Below are positions 10,786 to 20,099 of a stretch of 64,000 nt of DNA, piece after piece; within the stretch, counting starts at the first letter, position 1, and every line of letters starts with the position of its first letter. The DNA lies in assembly GCA_009841405.1 (NCBI GenBank), contig VXLV01000032.1, positions 82,174 to 146,173 on the forward strand, written 5' to 3'. The translations under genes were made by a program, and so were the position numbers. The notes under the pieces were generated by a model, which did not search any database, was not told the DNA's origin, and saw only the letters and a program-made list of their open reading frames with translations. The DNA comes from Chloroflexota bacterium. GTDB taxonomy: Bacteria; Chloroflexota; Anaerolineae; Aggregatilineales; Phototrophicaceae.

Positions 10786-11841
10786 TTAGCCGCGCAAGTC
10801 CACCGCGAATTTTATCAACGCGTCCGGCTGCTGCCGAATGTGCTCGAAGACCTGCGTGGCCTCTTCGAGCGGGTAGACGCGATTAATCAAGCCGCGGCAG
10901 TTCAGGCGCCCCTGACGCATCATGGACAGAATGGCGCGGAATGCGCGTTGGCTGTCCCAGTAGGGATAGTCGCGCGGTTCATGACCGAAGCCGCAGCCGT
11001 GCGGCACGATCATCGTCAGGCGGTTGTGATGCCATTCGCGGCCCAGAAACAGGTCCTGCGCCTCGCCCTGATAGAAACCGGCCGAGCAGACCAGGCCACC
11101 CACGCGCGTGCAGGCAATCGCGGTATTGAGCCCGATGTAAGCGCCAGTCAGCTCGATGGCGACATCTACGCCCATGCCGTCGGTCAGCTCATGCGTTTGC
11201 GATGCCAGATCGCCGTCGCGCGGGTCAAAGGCATGATCAGCGCCATACTCAAGCGCGAGCGCCCGGCGCTGCGGCAGCAGGTCGGCGGCGACGATCGTCT
11301 CCGCGCCCGCCTCGCGCGCGATGCTCACCGCCAGCAGCCCGAGCGCGCCCAAGCCGATGACGGCCACGCGGTCGCCGTAGCGTATATTCGATTCGCGGAT
11401 GCAGTGAATGGACACGTACGCCGGTTCGATGCAGAGCGCGACCAGCGGATCTATGTCGCCCAGGGGCCAGACCCGGTCCTCAGCGCAGATGTTGGTCTCG
11501 CGGATATCCATTAAGCCGACCACGCGGTCGCCCGGCGACAACCGCGTGACGTCTTCGCCAACCGCTTCGACAAGGCCCAGCCCGCTCGTGCCAGTGCGCC
11601 AAGGGTTAGCTCTGCTGGGGCGGCGTATCGCGCCCGGCTCGCCGGAGTCCACAAACAGGTGGCGCTCGCTGTCAAAGCGCATGCCGGCGAAGCTGCGGCC
11701 GTCCAGCATGGCCAGGGTGGTGCCATGTTTGCCCGACGCGAACTCGGTGCGCACCAGCACCTCGTCTGGCTTTAGCGCTCGGTCTTTGTAATCAAGCACG
11801 CTCGCCTGGTAGAGCCCGGTTAGGGCCAGTCGCCTCGGCAT
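10786..11841 (-). CDS. Zinc-type alcohol/sorbitol dehydrogenase-like MDR oxidoreductase
   Basis: GLGALGLLAVSIAREAGAETIVAADL Rossmann motif and MDR domain organisation. Confidence 0.85.
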   Translation of the reverse strand: MPRRLALTGLYQASVLDYKDRALKPDEVLVRTEFASGKHGTTLAMLDGRSFAGMRFDSERHLFVDSGEPGAIRRPSRANPWRTGTSGLGLVEAVGEDVTRLSPGDRVVGLMDIRETNICAEDRVWPLGDIDPLVALCIEPAYVSIHCIRESNIRYGDRVAVIGLGALGLLAVSIAREAGAETIVAADLLPQRRALALEYGADHAFDPRDGDLASQTHELTDGMGVDVAIELTGAYIGLNTAIACTRVGGLVCSAGFYQGEAQDLFLGREWHHNRLTMIVPHGCGFGHEPRDYPYWDSQRAFRAILSMMRQGRLNCRGLINRVYPLEEATQVFEHIRQQPDALIKFAVDLRG

Positions 11842-11879
11842 GATGGTCTGCCTCTTCTCTCAAGGAAATCGAAAACGTC

Positions 11880-11907
11880 AGAATGTCGGGTGGTCGGGTG
11901 TTGTCAA
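11880..11907 (-). promoter_or_regulatory. Candidate promoter TTGACA-N16-CATTCT for the MDR gene
   Basis: Read on minus strand, 40-65 bp upstream of the ATG. Confidence 0.4.
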
Positions 11908-12107
11908 TGTTGACTCGCGTCAGGCAAGCGCTGCAACGCTGAGCGAATTATACAGAAGCGCAAGATTGGCGGCAAATGCCGTATCGGCATGAGGCGGCCG
12001 ACTTTGCATGAGTCCCGCGTCCAATCCCTGCTTTTGTGGGCAACTTTGGCTGAATGCGATATGCTTGCTGACGATAACGCGTTCAAACATGGGAAGGGAG
12101 AGATACA

Positions 12108-14063
12108 GTGACAATTGCGCCAGGCAAGCGAGTAGCGCCCGTGCCGCTAAACCGAGTGACGATCAGCGGCGGATTCTGGGGCGAGCGGCAAGCGGTAAAC
12201 CGCGAAGTGTCGATCCCGGCGATTTATCAGAAGTTGGAAGAGACGGGGCGTGTCGCGTCCTGGGCGATGGAAGGCCCGGCCTCGCCGCCGCCTTCCCACG
12301 AGCGAATCGGCGTGCGCGTCTTCTGGGATTCGGATTCGGGCAAGTGGCTGGAAGCGGCCGCCTACAGCCTCGCTACCCATCCCGACGCGGAGTTGGAGGC
12401 GACTGCCGATGCGCTGATAGACGCGATCGAGGGCGCCCAATTCGACGACGGCTACCTCAACACTTATTTCCCGGTGCATTTCCCGGAGGGGCAGTGGGCC
12501 AATCTGCGCGACAATCACGAGATGTATAATGCCGGGCATCTGATGGAAGCGGCGGTGGCCTACCATCAAGCGACTGGCAAGCGCAAATTGCTCGATGCGC
12601 TCGCGCGCTTTTCCGATCATATCGCCGCGAATTTTGGGATTGAAGAAGGCAAACGGCGCGGTTACGGCGGCCACCCGGAGATTGAGTTGGCGCTGGTCAA
12701 GATGTACCGCGAAACTGGCGAGCAGCGCTTTCTGGACTTGGCCTCGTATTTTGTCGATGAACGCGGACAGGCGCCTCATTATTATGATCAGGAGGCGCAT
12801 GATCGCGGCGAAAGTACCGAATCCTACTGGGCGCGGACCTACCGTTATTGCCAGGCGCATTTGCCCCTGCGCGAGCATACCGAGGCGAATGGCCACTCGG
12901 TTCGCGCCTGTTATCTTTACGCCGGCATCGCTGATGTCGCGCTGGAGACCGGCGATGAAGACTTGCTTCGGCTCTCGCGCGTACTCTGGGACGACCTGAC
13001 GCGGCATCAGATGTATGTGCATGGCGGCGTGGGACCCTCGCATCACAACGAGGGCTTCACATTCGCCTACGATATGCCCACCGAGACCGCTTACTGCGAG
13101 ACCTGCGCCGCCATCGCGCTGGCCTTTTGGGCGCATCGCATGTTTCATCTGGATCCCGATAGCCGTTACATTGATGTAATGGAGCTTGCCATCTATAACT
13201 CGTCCTTGAGCGGACTTTCGCGTTCCGGCGACGAGTTCTTTTACGCCAATCCGCTGGCGGCATACCCGGGCGTGAACCCGCAAGGTCGCTGGCACGAAAA
13301 CATGGAAGACGGGCATCATCGTCGTACGCCGTGGTTTCACTGCCCTTGCTGCCCGCCGAATATCTCGCGCTTGATCGCGAGCATCGGCGAATACGCGTAT
13401 TCGCAGGCGGGGGATCGTGTTTACGTGCAGATGTATCACGAGAACGCCGTGTCGCTGAATGTCGCTGGCGGAGAGATTCGGCTCGCGCAAGAGACGCAAT
13501 ACCCCTGGGACGGGTTGATTCAGATCACCGTGCAAGCGGAAAAACCGCTCGCATTTGAAATGGCGCTGCGCATCCCCGATTGGTGCTACGGCTATCAGCT
13601 GTCGGTCAATGGCGAGGCGAATGAGCCGGCGACTAAGCGAGACTACGTCATCCTGTCACGAGAATGGTCAGATGGCGACAAGGTAGAGTTAATGCTGGAT
13701 ATGCCGGTCGAGCGAGTCATGCCGCATCCGAGCATCCGGCAGACGGCCGGTCAAATCGCGCTGCAGCGTGGCCCGCTGGTATTCTGTCTCGAAGAAGTCG
13801 ACAATGGACCACGGTTGGCAAATGTCTGCATTCCGGAAGACGCCGTGCTGAAGGCCGCGTTTGACAGCGAGCTCCTGGGCGGCGCCTCGGTGATTACCGG
13901 AAGCGCGCTTCGGATTGAGCCAGCCGAAGAAAGTACGGCGCTTTATCGTCATCACAGCCAAACAGGCTATAATAAGACGGCGTTCACTTTTAAGGCGATT
14001 CCATACTACCTGTGGGCGAATCGTGCGCTGGGCGAGATGCGCGTCTGGATTCGCTCAAATTAG
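12108..14063 (+). CDS. Glycoside hydrolase family 127-like (beta-L-arabinofuranosidase, DUF1680)
   Basis: HCPCCPPNISRLIAS Cys-rich active-site signature and TETAYCETCAAIALAFW; GTG start. Confidence 0.92.
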   Translation: MTIAPGKRVAPVPLNRVTISGGFWGERQAVNREVSIPAIYQKLEETGRVASWAMEGPASPPPSHERIGVRVFWDSDSGKWLEAAAYSLATHPDAELEATADALIDAIEGAQFDDGYLNTYFPVHFPEGQWANLRDNHEMYNAGHLMEAAVAYHQATGKRKLLDALARFSDHIAANFGIEEGKRRGYGGHPEIELALVKMYRETGEQRFLDLASYFVDERGQAPHYYDQEAHDRGESTESYWARTYRYCQAHLPLREHTEANGHSVRACYLYAGIADVALETGDEDLLRLSRVLWDDLTRHQMYVHGGVGPSHHNEGFTFAYDMPTETAYCETCAAIALAFWAHRMFHLDPDSRYIDVMELAIYNSSLSGLSRSGDEFFYANPLAAYPGVNPQGRWHENMEDGHHRRTPWFHCPCCPPNISRLIASIGEYAYSQAGDRVYVQMYHENAVSLNVAGGEIRLAQETQYPWDGLIQITVQAEKPLAFEMALRIPDWCYGYQLSVNGEANEPATKRDYVILSREWSDGDKVELMLDMPVERVMPHPSIRQTAGQIALQRGPLVFCLEEVDNGPRLANVCIPEDAVLKAAFDSELLGGASVITGSALRIEPAEESTALYRHHSQTGYNKTAFTFKAIPYYLWANRALGEMRVWIRSN

Positions 14064-14093
14064 CTGCGGTTAAATCGGGCGCGCTAGCCCGGA

Positions 14094-14123
14094 TTGACAT
14101 CCAATTGATGGCGAGAGTACATA
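14094..14123 (+). promoter_or_regulatory. Candidate internal promoter TTGACA-N18-TACATA between GH127 and binding protein
   Basis: Consensus -35; -10 very close to ATG 14138. Confidence 0.4.
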
Positions 14124-14137
14124 ATAGGAGCAGAGTC

Positions 14138-15511
14138 ATGAGTATTTCGCGTAGAGAGTTTTTGAAGTTGACTGGCGGTTCCGCTACGGCGGCGGCTATG
14201 CTGGCGCGGCTTGGCTATCTGCCGCCGGCGCTGGCGCAGGATGTAACCAATATCACGTTTGGCGGCTGGGGCGGCGTAGCTGAAGACGAAGGCGTCAAAG
14301 CGGCCATTGAAGTTTTTGAAGCGGAAAACGAAGACATTGATGTGGAATGGCTGCACACGCCTTCCGCGGGGGATTACGGTCGCGTCTTGCTGTCGAGCAT
14401 CGCCGCGGGTACGGCGCCGGACACCGGATTCATCTTGTCCGACAATTACGAGACCCTGGCCGTCGGCGGCGCCTTGATGGACATCACCGACCTGGTCAAG
14501 AATGATCCGCTCCTGGGACAGCCGGGTTACTTCCTGGAGCCGCAGGAAGCTAATCGCTGCGAGGTCAACGGGCGCTGGTACGGCATCGGCTCGACCTGGG
14601 TCGCCCATCATTTCTACTACAATGCCGAAATGTTCGACGCAGAGGGCATCACGCCGCCCGGCTTCCAGGATGATGAGATCTGGGAGTGGGAAGAATTCCT
14701 GGAAATCTGCAAGGTATTCACGCGGGACAGCAGCGGCCGCCATCCGGGCGATGCCGGATTTGATAGCGACGACATCGTGCAATGGGCGGTGGACTGGCCC
14801 TTCTGGTGGATGCCGCTGGGCTTGGCCGCGCACGCCAATGGCGGCGAGTTCCTCACCGAAGACGGTTTGATCGGCCTGGACAGCCCGGAAGCGATGGAAG
14901 GCTTGCAGCGCATCACGGACCTGGTTTACAAGCATCATGTGGCGCCGCGGAGCGCGGCCTTGGCCAGCCTGGGCATGAACAACGTGCAGATGGTCGATAG
15001 CGGCCGCCTGGCGATGGCCGTGGACGGCTCTTGGGCGCTGTCCTGGATGAATCCGTCCTTGATGAGCGTGGCGATGGGCACGGGCGCGCTGCCCAAGATG
15101 CAGCAACCCGCCAGCATTATGCAGGCGCATTTCCATTCCGTGCTCGCCGGCACCGAACATCCGGAAGAAGCCTGGCGCTGGGTGCGCTTCCTGGCGACCC
15201 CATTCTACCAGGAGCACTTCTGCAAGATCGGCTTGTGGATCCCCAACCAGACGGCCATGCTGACGGAAGAAGGACTGAAAGGCTGGATCCGCGAAGGCAT
15301 CCATCCGCCGAATTACTCGCAGTTCGCGACCGACTATCTGCCGAAGCACGGCGTCGCTGTTGCGATTCCGCCTGGCTATATCGAGGCGGCCAACGATTGG
15401 ATCAATCCGGCCTTTGAAGGGCTCGCCAATGGCGAACGGGCAGAGGATATCATGCCGGATGCCGTGCGCGGCGCGAACGAAGTCCTGCTTGCCGCCAAGG
15501 AAGACATGTAG
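14138..15511 (+). CDS. Carbohydrate ABC transporter substrate-binding protein with Tat-type signal
   Basis: MSISRREFLKLTGGSATAAAMLA twin-arginine signal; SBP family; start 14138 preferred to 14012. Confidence 0.9.
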   Translation: MSISRREFLKLTGGSATAAAMLARLGYLPPALAQDVTNITFGGWGGVAEDEGVKAAIEVFEAENEDIDVEWLHTPSAGDYGRVLLSSIAAGTAPDTGFILSDNYETLAVGGALMDITDLVKNDPLLGQPGYFLEPQEANRCEVNGRWYGIGSTWVAHHFYYNAEMFDAEGITPPGFQDDEIWEWEEFLEICKVFTRDSSGRHPGDAGFDSDDIVQWAVDWPFWWMPLGLAAHANGGEFLTEDGLIGLDSPEAMEGLQRITDLVYKHHVAPRSAALASLGMNNVQMVDSGRLAMAVDGSWALSWMNPSLMSVAMGTGALPKMQQPASIMQAHFHSVLAGTEHPEEAWRWVRFLATPFYQEHFCKIGLWIPNQTAMLTEEGLKGWIREGIHPPNYSQFATDYLPKHGVAVAIPPGYIEAANDWINPAFEGLANGERAEDIMPDAVRGANEVLLAAKEDM

Positions 15512-15570
15512 CCGTCCGCGTGATTCGGCGCGACGGCCGCGCAGTTCTGGCGCGATGAATCGTTACATCC

Positions 15571-15608
15571 CTGCGAGCGGGAGGCCCGAATGCGGCGCCC
15601 GCTCGCAG
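15571..15608 (+). other. Intercistronic stem-loop between binding protein and permease
   Basis: Perfect 11-bp stem CTGCGAGCGGG / CCCGCTCGCAG, 16-nt loop. Confidence 0.75.
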
Positions 15609-15640
15609 CGCGATATCGAATCGATTGCGAGCGCATATCC

Positions 15641-16591
15641 ATGACCAGGCACATTGCCGACAAGACTGCCGCTGAAGGCTTCTGGCTGACGCGGCAGTAT
15701 AACCGCTTGACTTTGCGGCAACGCCGTACGCTTATGGGCTACGTCTTCATCGCGCCCTTTATCCTTGGCTTTTTGTTTTGGTGGCTGGGGCCGGCGGCAG
15801 TGGCTGGCTACCTCACCTTTCACAAATGGAACTTCCTCGCCGCGCCAAAGTTCGTGGGCATGGCCAACTTCAGCAAGATGTTCGGCGACCCGATTCTGGC
15901 GCAGAGCTTGAAGGTCACGATCGTCTTTTCGGCGATTTCGGTGCCGCTCGGTTTGGTCTTCGCGTTTTTCCTCGCCAACTTGATAAACGCCAAGTTCCGC
16001 TTCATCGCCATCTTCCGCACAATTTATTTCTTGCCCAGCATCGTGCCGGCTGTGGCGAACGCGATTTTGTGGGCCTGGCTCTTCAACACCGAGTTCGGCT
16101 TAATCAACTATGTAATTCGCTTCTTAGGCGGGCCGAAAATTGGCTGGCTGCAAGACCCAAGCTGGGTGATGGTGGCTTTTGTGATCCTGACAGTCTGGGG
16201 TGTCGGCGGCTCGATGATTATCTTTTTGGCCGGTTTACAAGGTATCCCGCAGATCTTTTACGAGGCGGCGGAGATTGATGGCGCGGGTCGCTGGCAGCGC
16301 TTGCTTTACGTCACCTTGCCGATGATGTCGCCGATCATATTTTTCAATCTGGTCATCGGCTTCATCAATTCGTTTCAGGTGTTCGTCAGCGCTCTGCTGA
16401 TCACCAACGGCGGGCCGCAGCGGGCGACGCTCTTCCTCGTGCTGCATATCTGGCGCACGGCATTCAGCAGCCAGAAGATGGGTTACGCCGCTGTGCTGTC
16501 CTGGCTGCTCTTCGCAATCTTGATGCTGCTGTCGTTCCTTGTATTCCGTTATATCGGGTCGCGCGTTTACTATGAGAATCCGGGCGATTAG
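15641..16591 (+). CDS. Carbohydrate ABC transporter permease
   Basis: EAA loop [25 protein letters not shown]. Confidence 0.92.
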   Translation: MTRHIADKTAAEGFWLTRQYNRLTLRQRRTLMGYVFIAPFILGFLFWWLGPAAVAGYLTFHKWNFLAAPKFVGMANFSKMFGDPILAQSLKVTIVFSAISVPLGLVFAFFLANLINAKFRFIAIFRTIYFLPSIVPAVANAILWAWLFNTEFGLINYVIRFLGGPKIGWLQDPSWVMVAFVILTVWGVGGSMIIFLAGLQGIPQIFYEAAEIDGAGRWQRLLYVTLPMMSPIIFFNLVIGFINSFQVFVSALLITNGGPQRATLFLVLHIWRTAFSSQKMGYAAVLSWLLFAILMLLSFLVFRYIGSRVYYENPGD

Positions 16592-16602
16592 GAGCGAGAA
16601 GC

Positions 16603-17487
16603 GTGGGCTTTAGCGAGCGGACGGCCAACTACATTGAATCGCGGCGCCGGCCGACTTCATACGGCGATATGCTCTTTCATTGGCTGACGGTTTTTCTGCT
16701 GGTCTTCTTCGCTGTCGTCATGATTACGCCCTTTATCTGGCTGCTTTCGAGCTCACTGAAGACGCAGATAAACATTTTCCAGTATCCTCCCCAATTGATA
16801 CCTGACCCGATAGTGCCGGAGAATTATGTTTACGCGCTGACCTACAAGCCCTTCGGTACTTACTTCCGAAACACGATTATTGTGGCCGGTCTGAATGTTG
16901 TCGCCGTAGTATTTACGTCATCGTTTTGCGCCTACGGATTCGCGCGCATGCGCTTCCCAGGGCGCGACTTCTGGTTCGGCATTGTGATGGCAACGCTCTT
17001 CCTGCCATACGCTGTGCTGCTGGTGCCCAGCTTCATCGTGTTCTCGCGGCTGGGCTGGGTCGATACCTTTCTGCCGCTGGTGGTGCCGCCCTTCTTTGGG
17101 GGCGGCGCGTTCAACATTTTCCTGATGCGGCAGTTCTTCCGCACGATTCCCGAGGAAATCGCGGATGCTGCGCGCATCGACGGTTGCAGTGAATTCGGCG
17201 TCTATTGGCGCGTCATGCTGCCCTTGTCCAAACCCGCGCTGATCACAATTGGTATCTTCACCTTCCTCTTCGCCTGGAACGATCTCATCGGGCCGATCAC
17301 GTATCTGCGATCGCCGGATAACTTCACGATCGCCGTAGGTTTGGCGTCGTTCCGCAGCCAGACCGACATCAGCTGGGATCTGCAGTTGGCGGCGTCTTCG
17401 GCGGTCACCTTGCCGGTCATCGTGTTGTTTTTCTTCGCGCAGCGGTACTTCATTCAGGGTGTGGTGATGACCGGGCTGAAGGGCTAG
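16603..17487 (+). CDS. Carbohydrate ABC transporter permease
   Basis: EAA loop [25 protein letters not shown]. Confidence 0.92.
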   Translation: MGFSERTANYIESRRRPTSYGDMLFHWLTVFLLVFFAVVMITPFIWLLSSSLKTQINIFQYPPQLIPDPIVPENYVYALTYKPFGTYFRNTIIVAGLNVVAVVFTSSFCAYGFARMRFPGRDFWFGIVMATLFLPYAVLLVPSFIVFSRLGWVDTFLPLVVPPFFGGGAFNIFLMRQFFRTIPEEIADAARIDGCSEFGVYWRVMLPLSKPALITIGIFTFLFAWNDLIGPITYLRSPDNFTIAVGLASFRSQTDISWDLQLAASSAVTLPVIVLFFFAQRYFIQGVVMTGLKG

Positions 17488-17496
17488 GGGAGTTGG

Positions 17497-18198
17497 CTAA
17501 GCCCAGAAGGCTTTCTCAAGATCGTCAAACTCGGCAGCGGGGCCTTCGAATTTATTCCGCCCCAGCTCGAGCACATAGACATAGTCGGCGATCTTCAACG
17601 CTTCGCGGATTTCCTGGTCGACCAGGAGAATTGTCAAGCCCTCGACATCGCGCAGGTCAACCAACATGCGGTAGACTTCTTCGCTGAGCAATTTCGCCAG
17701 GCCCGCGGTTGGCTCGTCGACCAGAATGACTTGCGGGTCGGTCATGAGCGTGCGGCCGATTTCTACCATGCGCTGCTGTCCACCAGAGAGGCTGCCGGCC
17801 TGGTCGTGCTGTTTCTCCCGCAAAATCGGAAAGCGCTCGTAATTCTCTTCGATCTTGCCTTCCATCCGTTTCTTGTCATTCTGAAAGGTCCAGGCGCCCA
17901 TCATCAAGTTTTCGCGCACGCTCATGTGTTTGAACACGCCGGGCTGCTGCGGAATGTAACTGATGCCGAGGCTGATCAGTTGGTGGGTCGCCGTGCCGGT
18001 GACATCGCTGCCATTGAGCAGGACCTGTCCGCTATGCGGCTTCAGGAATCCGTAGATTGCTTTTAGCAGCGTCGATTTGCCGACGCCGTTAGCGCCCAGA
18101 ATCGCGGTGATCTTTCCGGTTTCCGCCGCCAGGCTAAGCCCGCGCAGAATATGCAGGTCTTCGTAGTAACCGACGTAGAGATCATTGATCTCGAGCAT
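17497..18198 (-). CDS. livF: Branched-chain amino acid/amide ABC transporter ATP-binding protein
   Basis: Walker A GANGVGKST, signature LSGGQQRM, Walker B VILVDEPTAG; operon position. Confidence 0.93.
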   Translation of the reverse strand: MLEINDLYVGYYEDLHILRGLSLAAETGKITAILGANGVGKSTLLKAIYGFLKPHSGQVLLNGSDVTGTATHQLISLGISYIPQQPGVFKHMSVRENLMMGAWTFQNDKKRMEGKIEENYERFPILREKQHDQAGSLSGGQQRMVEIGRTLMTDPQVILVDEPTAGLAKLLSEEVYRMLVDLRDVEGLTILLVDQEIREALKIADYVYVLELGRNKFEGPAAEFDDLEKAFWA

Positions 18199-18200
18199 GT

Positions 18201-18935
18201 TTAGTCATCCTCTTCATGGCCGAGGTAGGCGTCGATTACGGCGGGATCGTTCTTCACCGATTGCGGATCGCCATCGGCGATCAGCGCGCCATGATGCAGC
18301 ACCAGCAGCCGCTGGCTCAATTCGAAGACGGCATTCATGTCATGGCTGATGAAGATGATTGCCTTGCCACTTTCATGAACGCGGTGGATGTAGCTGGTTA
18401 TAGTTTCTTGCAAAGTCGGATGTACGCCGGCGAAGGGCTCGTCGAGGACAATAACGGCCGGGTCCAGCATGAGCAGGCGGCCCAATTCCAGCAGTTTGCG
18501 CTGCCCGCCGCTCAAGGCCCGGCTGTATTCATGCGTCAAGTGGTCGATTGTCAGCAAGCCCAGAATCTCGTGCGCCCGGTCTTCCAGGTCGGCTTTGCGC
18601 GCGTTGGGTTTCAACGCCAGGCCGGGCACCATCATGTTTTCCATCACGGTCATGCGGCCCAGCGCGCGCGTGATCTGGAAGGTTCGGCCCAATCCGGCGC
18701 GGGTAACGTCATAAGCCGGGTGACCGTCAATCCGCCTGCCGTTGAGATAGATCGTGCCCGAGCTAGGTTTGAGCATGCCGCTCAGCACATTGGTCAGCGT
18801 TGTTTTTCCGGCGCCATTGGGGCCGATCATGCCGATCAACTCAGGTTTCGTGACGGAGAACGATACGTGGTCAACCGCTTGATTGCCGCCGAAGCGTTTG
18901 GAGACCTTGTTGAGTTCCAGATTGATGTCACTCAT
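18201..18935 (-). CDS. livG: Branched-chain amino acid/amide ABC transporter ATP-binding protein
   Basis: Walker A GPNGAGKTT, LSGGQRKLLELGR, VIVLDEPFAG; internal Met start at 18935. Confidence 0.93.
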   Translation of the reverse strand: MSDINLELNKVSKRFGGNQAVDHVSFSVTKPELIGMIGPNGAGKTTLTNVLSGMLKPSSGTIYLNGRRIDGHPAYDVTRAGLGRTFQITRALGRMTVMENMMVPGLALKPNARKADLEDRAHEILGLLTIDHLTHEYSRALSGGQRKLLELGRLLMLDPAVIVLDEPFAGVHPTLQETITSYIHRVHESGKAIIFISHDMNAVFELSQRLLVLHHGALIADGDPQSVKNDPAVIDAYLGHEEDD

Positions 18936-20097
18936 CGTCCGCCTCCAGCGGCGCGTCGGCGTAGTCGTCATCGTCCTTGCGCTTGGATACGGTCTCCTTC
19001 ATGGCGAGGTCGCGCCCGCTGAACCAGGTGATGAAGGGATAGAGCAGGCCATTGCGCATGTATCGCAGGGTAAAGACCATGACTACGCCGAACAAGGCAA
19101 AGCGCCAGGCGCCCGTCTCCCAGACGAAGGCGTCGCCGCCATCGGCGGTTGTGAGGCCGAATGGCAGGGTAATGACCACTTCGCGCATCGCTTCCAGCAG
19201 ATAGCGAGAAATGAAGGCGCCGGCCGCCGCGCCGATCAAGCTCTCCATGCCGCCGATCACGGCATAGGCGATGATCAGCGACATCTGCAGCACTTCAAGT
19301 TGTTCGGGGATAATCCGCTCCGAGCCGACATCGCTATAGAATATCGCGCCGGCAAGACCGACAATCATGCTTGTGAAGACGAATATCAGGATCTTGTAGC
19401 GCACGACGTTGACGCCCAAAGCTGACGCGGCGTCCTCATCCTCGCGCATGGCGCGCAGGAAGAGGCCGATGGGCGAGTTGGCCACCCAGTGCATGGCGAG
19501 CAGACAGACGATCAAGAGCGCGAACATCAAGTAATATTCGACCTGCCGCGCCGTGTCAACGTCCGCAATTTGCAGCAGCGGACGCAGCGACAAGCCGTTT
19601 GAGCCGCCGGTGTAGTCGTACTCCGTCAGCATCATGATGCGGAACAGCTCGGAGAAGGCGATAGTGAAGAGCGCCAGGTAGGCCGCGCGCAGCCGCAGCA
19701 GGAGCCAGCCGATGACCAGGCCGACCAGGCCGGCGACCAGCGTGCCGATGATGATCGCGCCCAACGCGGAGAAGGACTCCGGCGTAATCGCGATTCCCAG
19801 CATCGCGAACACTATGCCGTCTCGCGCGATCAAGCCGGCAGCGTACGCGCCGATGCCCATGAAAGCCATGTGACCGAACGAGAACTGACCGGCGATGCCC
19901 GCCAACAGCGCCCAGCTGGACGACATAATCGCATAAAAGAAGCCGCTGATGAAAACGGTCTTGGCGTAGTTAGACTGTGATGTGTCGTTGGGGAACCACA
20001 GGAAGAACAAAATGACAAGGCCGAGCACGACGTATCCCAGACGGCGGCGGCCGATGCCCTGGTCGATTCTGCTTTCGATTTGTCGGAAGTATTCCAT
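18928..20097 (-). CDS. livM: Branched-chain amino acid/amide ABC transporter permease
   Basis: LivM-type multi-TM: SWALLAGIAGQFSFGHMAFMGIGAYAAG; acidic C-terminal tail. Confidence 0.92.
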   Translation of the reverse strand: MEYFRQIESRIDQGIGRRRLGYVVLGLVILFFLWFPNDTSQSNYAKTVFISGFFYAIMSSSWALLAGIAGQFSFGHMAFMGIGAYAAGLIARDGIVFAMLGIAITPESFSALGAIIIGTLVAGLVGLVIGWLLLRLRAAYLALFTIAFSELFRIMMLTEYDYTGGSNGLSLRPLLQIADVDTARQVEYYLMFALLIVCLLAMHWVANSPIGLFLRAMREDEDAASALGVNVVRYKILIFVFTSMIVGLAGAIFYSDVGSERIIPEQLEVLQMSLIIAYAVIGGMESLIGAAAGAFISRYLLEAMREVVITLPFGLTTADGGDAFVWETGAWRFALFGVVMVFTLRYMRNGLLYPFITWFSGRDLAMKETVSKRKDDDDYADAPLEADDE

Positions 20098-20099
20098 GA

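Noticed and set aside
12147-13535. 462-aa ORF on the minus strand opposite GH127
   Set aside because: Shadow ORF in high-GC coding DNA; Arg/His-rich translation without family motifs, while the plus strand has clear GH127 signatures
14084-15349. 421-aa minus-strand ORF opposite the Tat-type binding protein
   Set aside because: Same shadow effect; low-complexity H/R/A-rich protein
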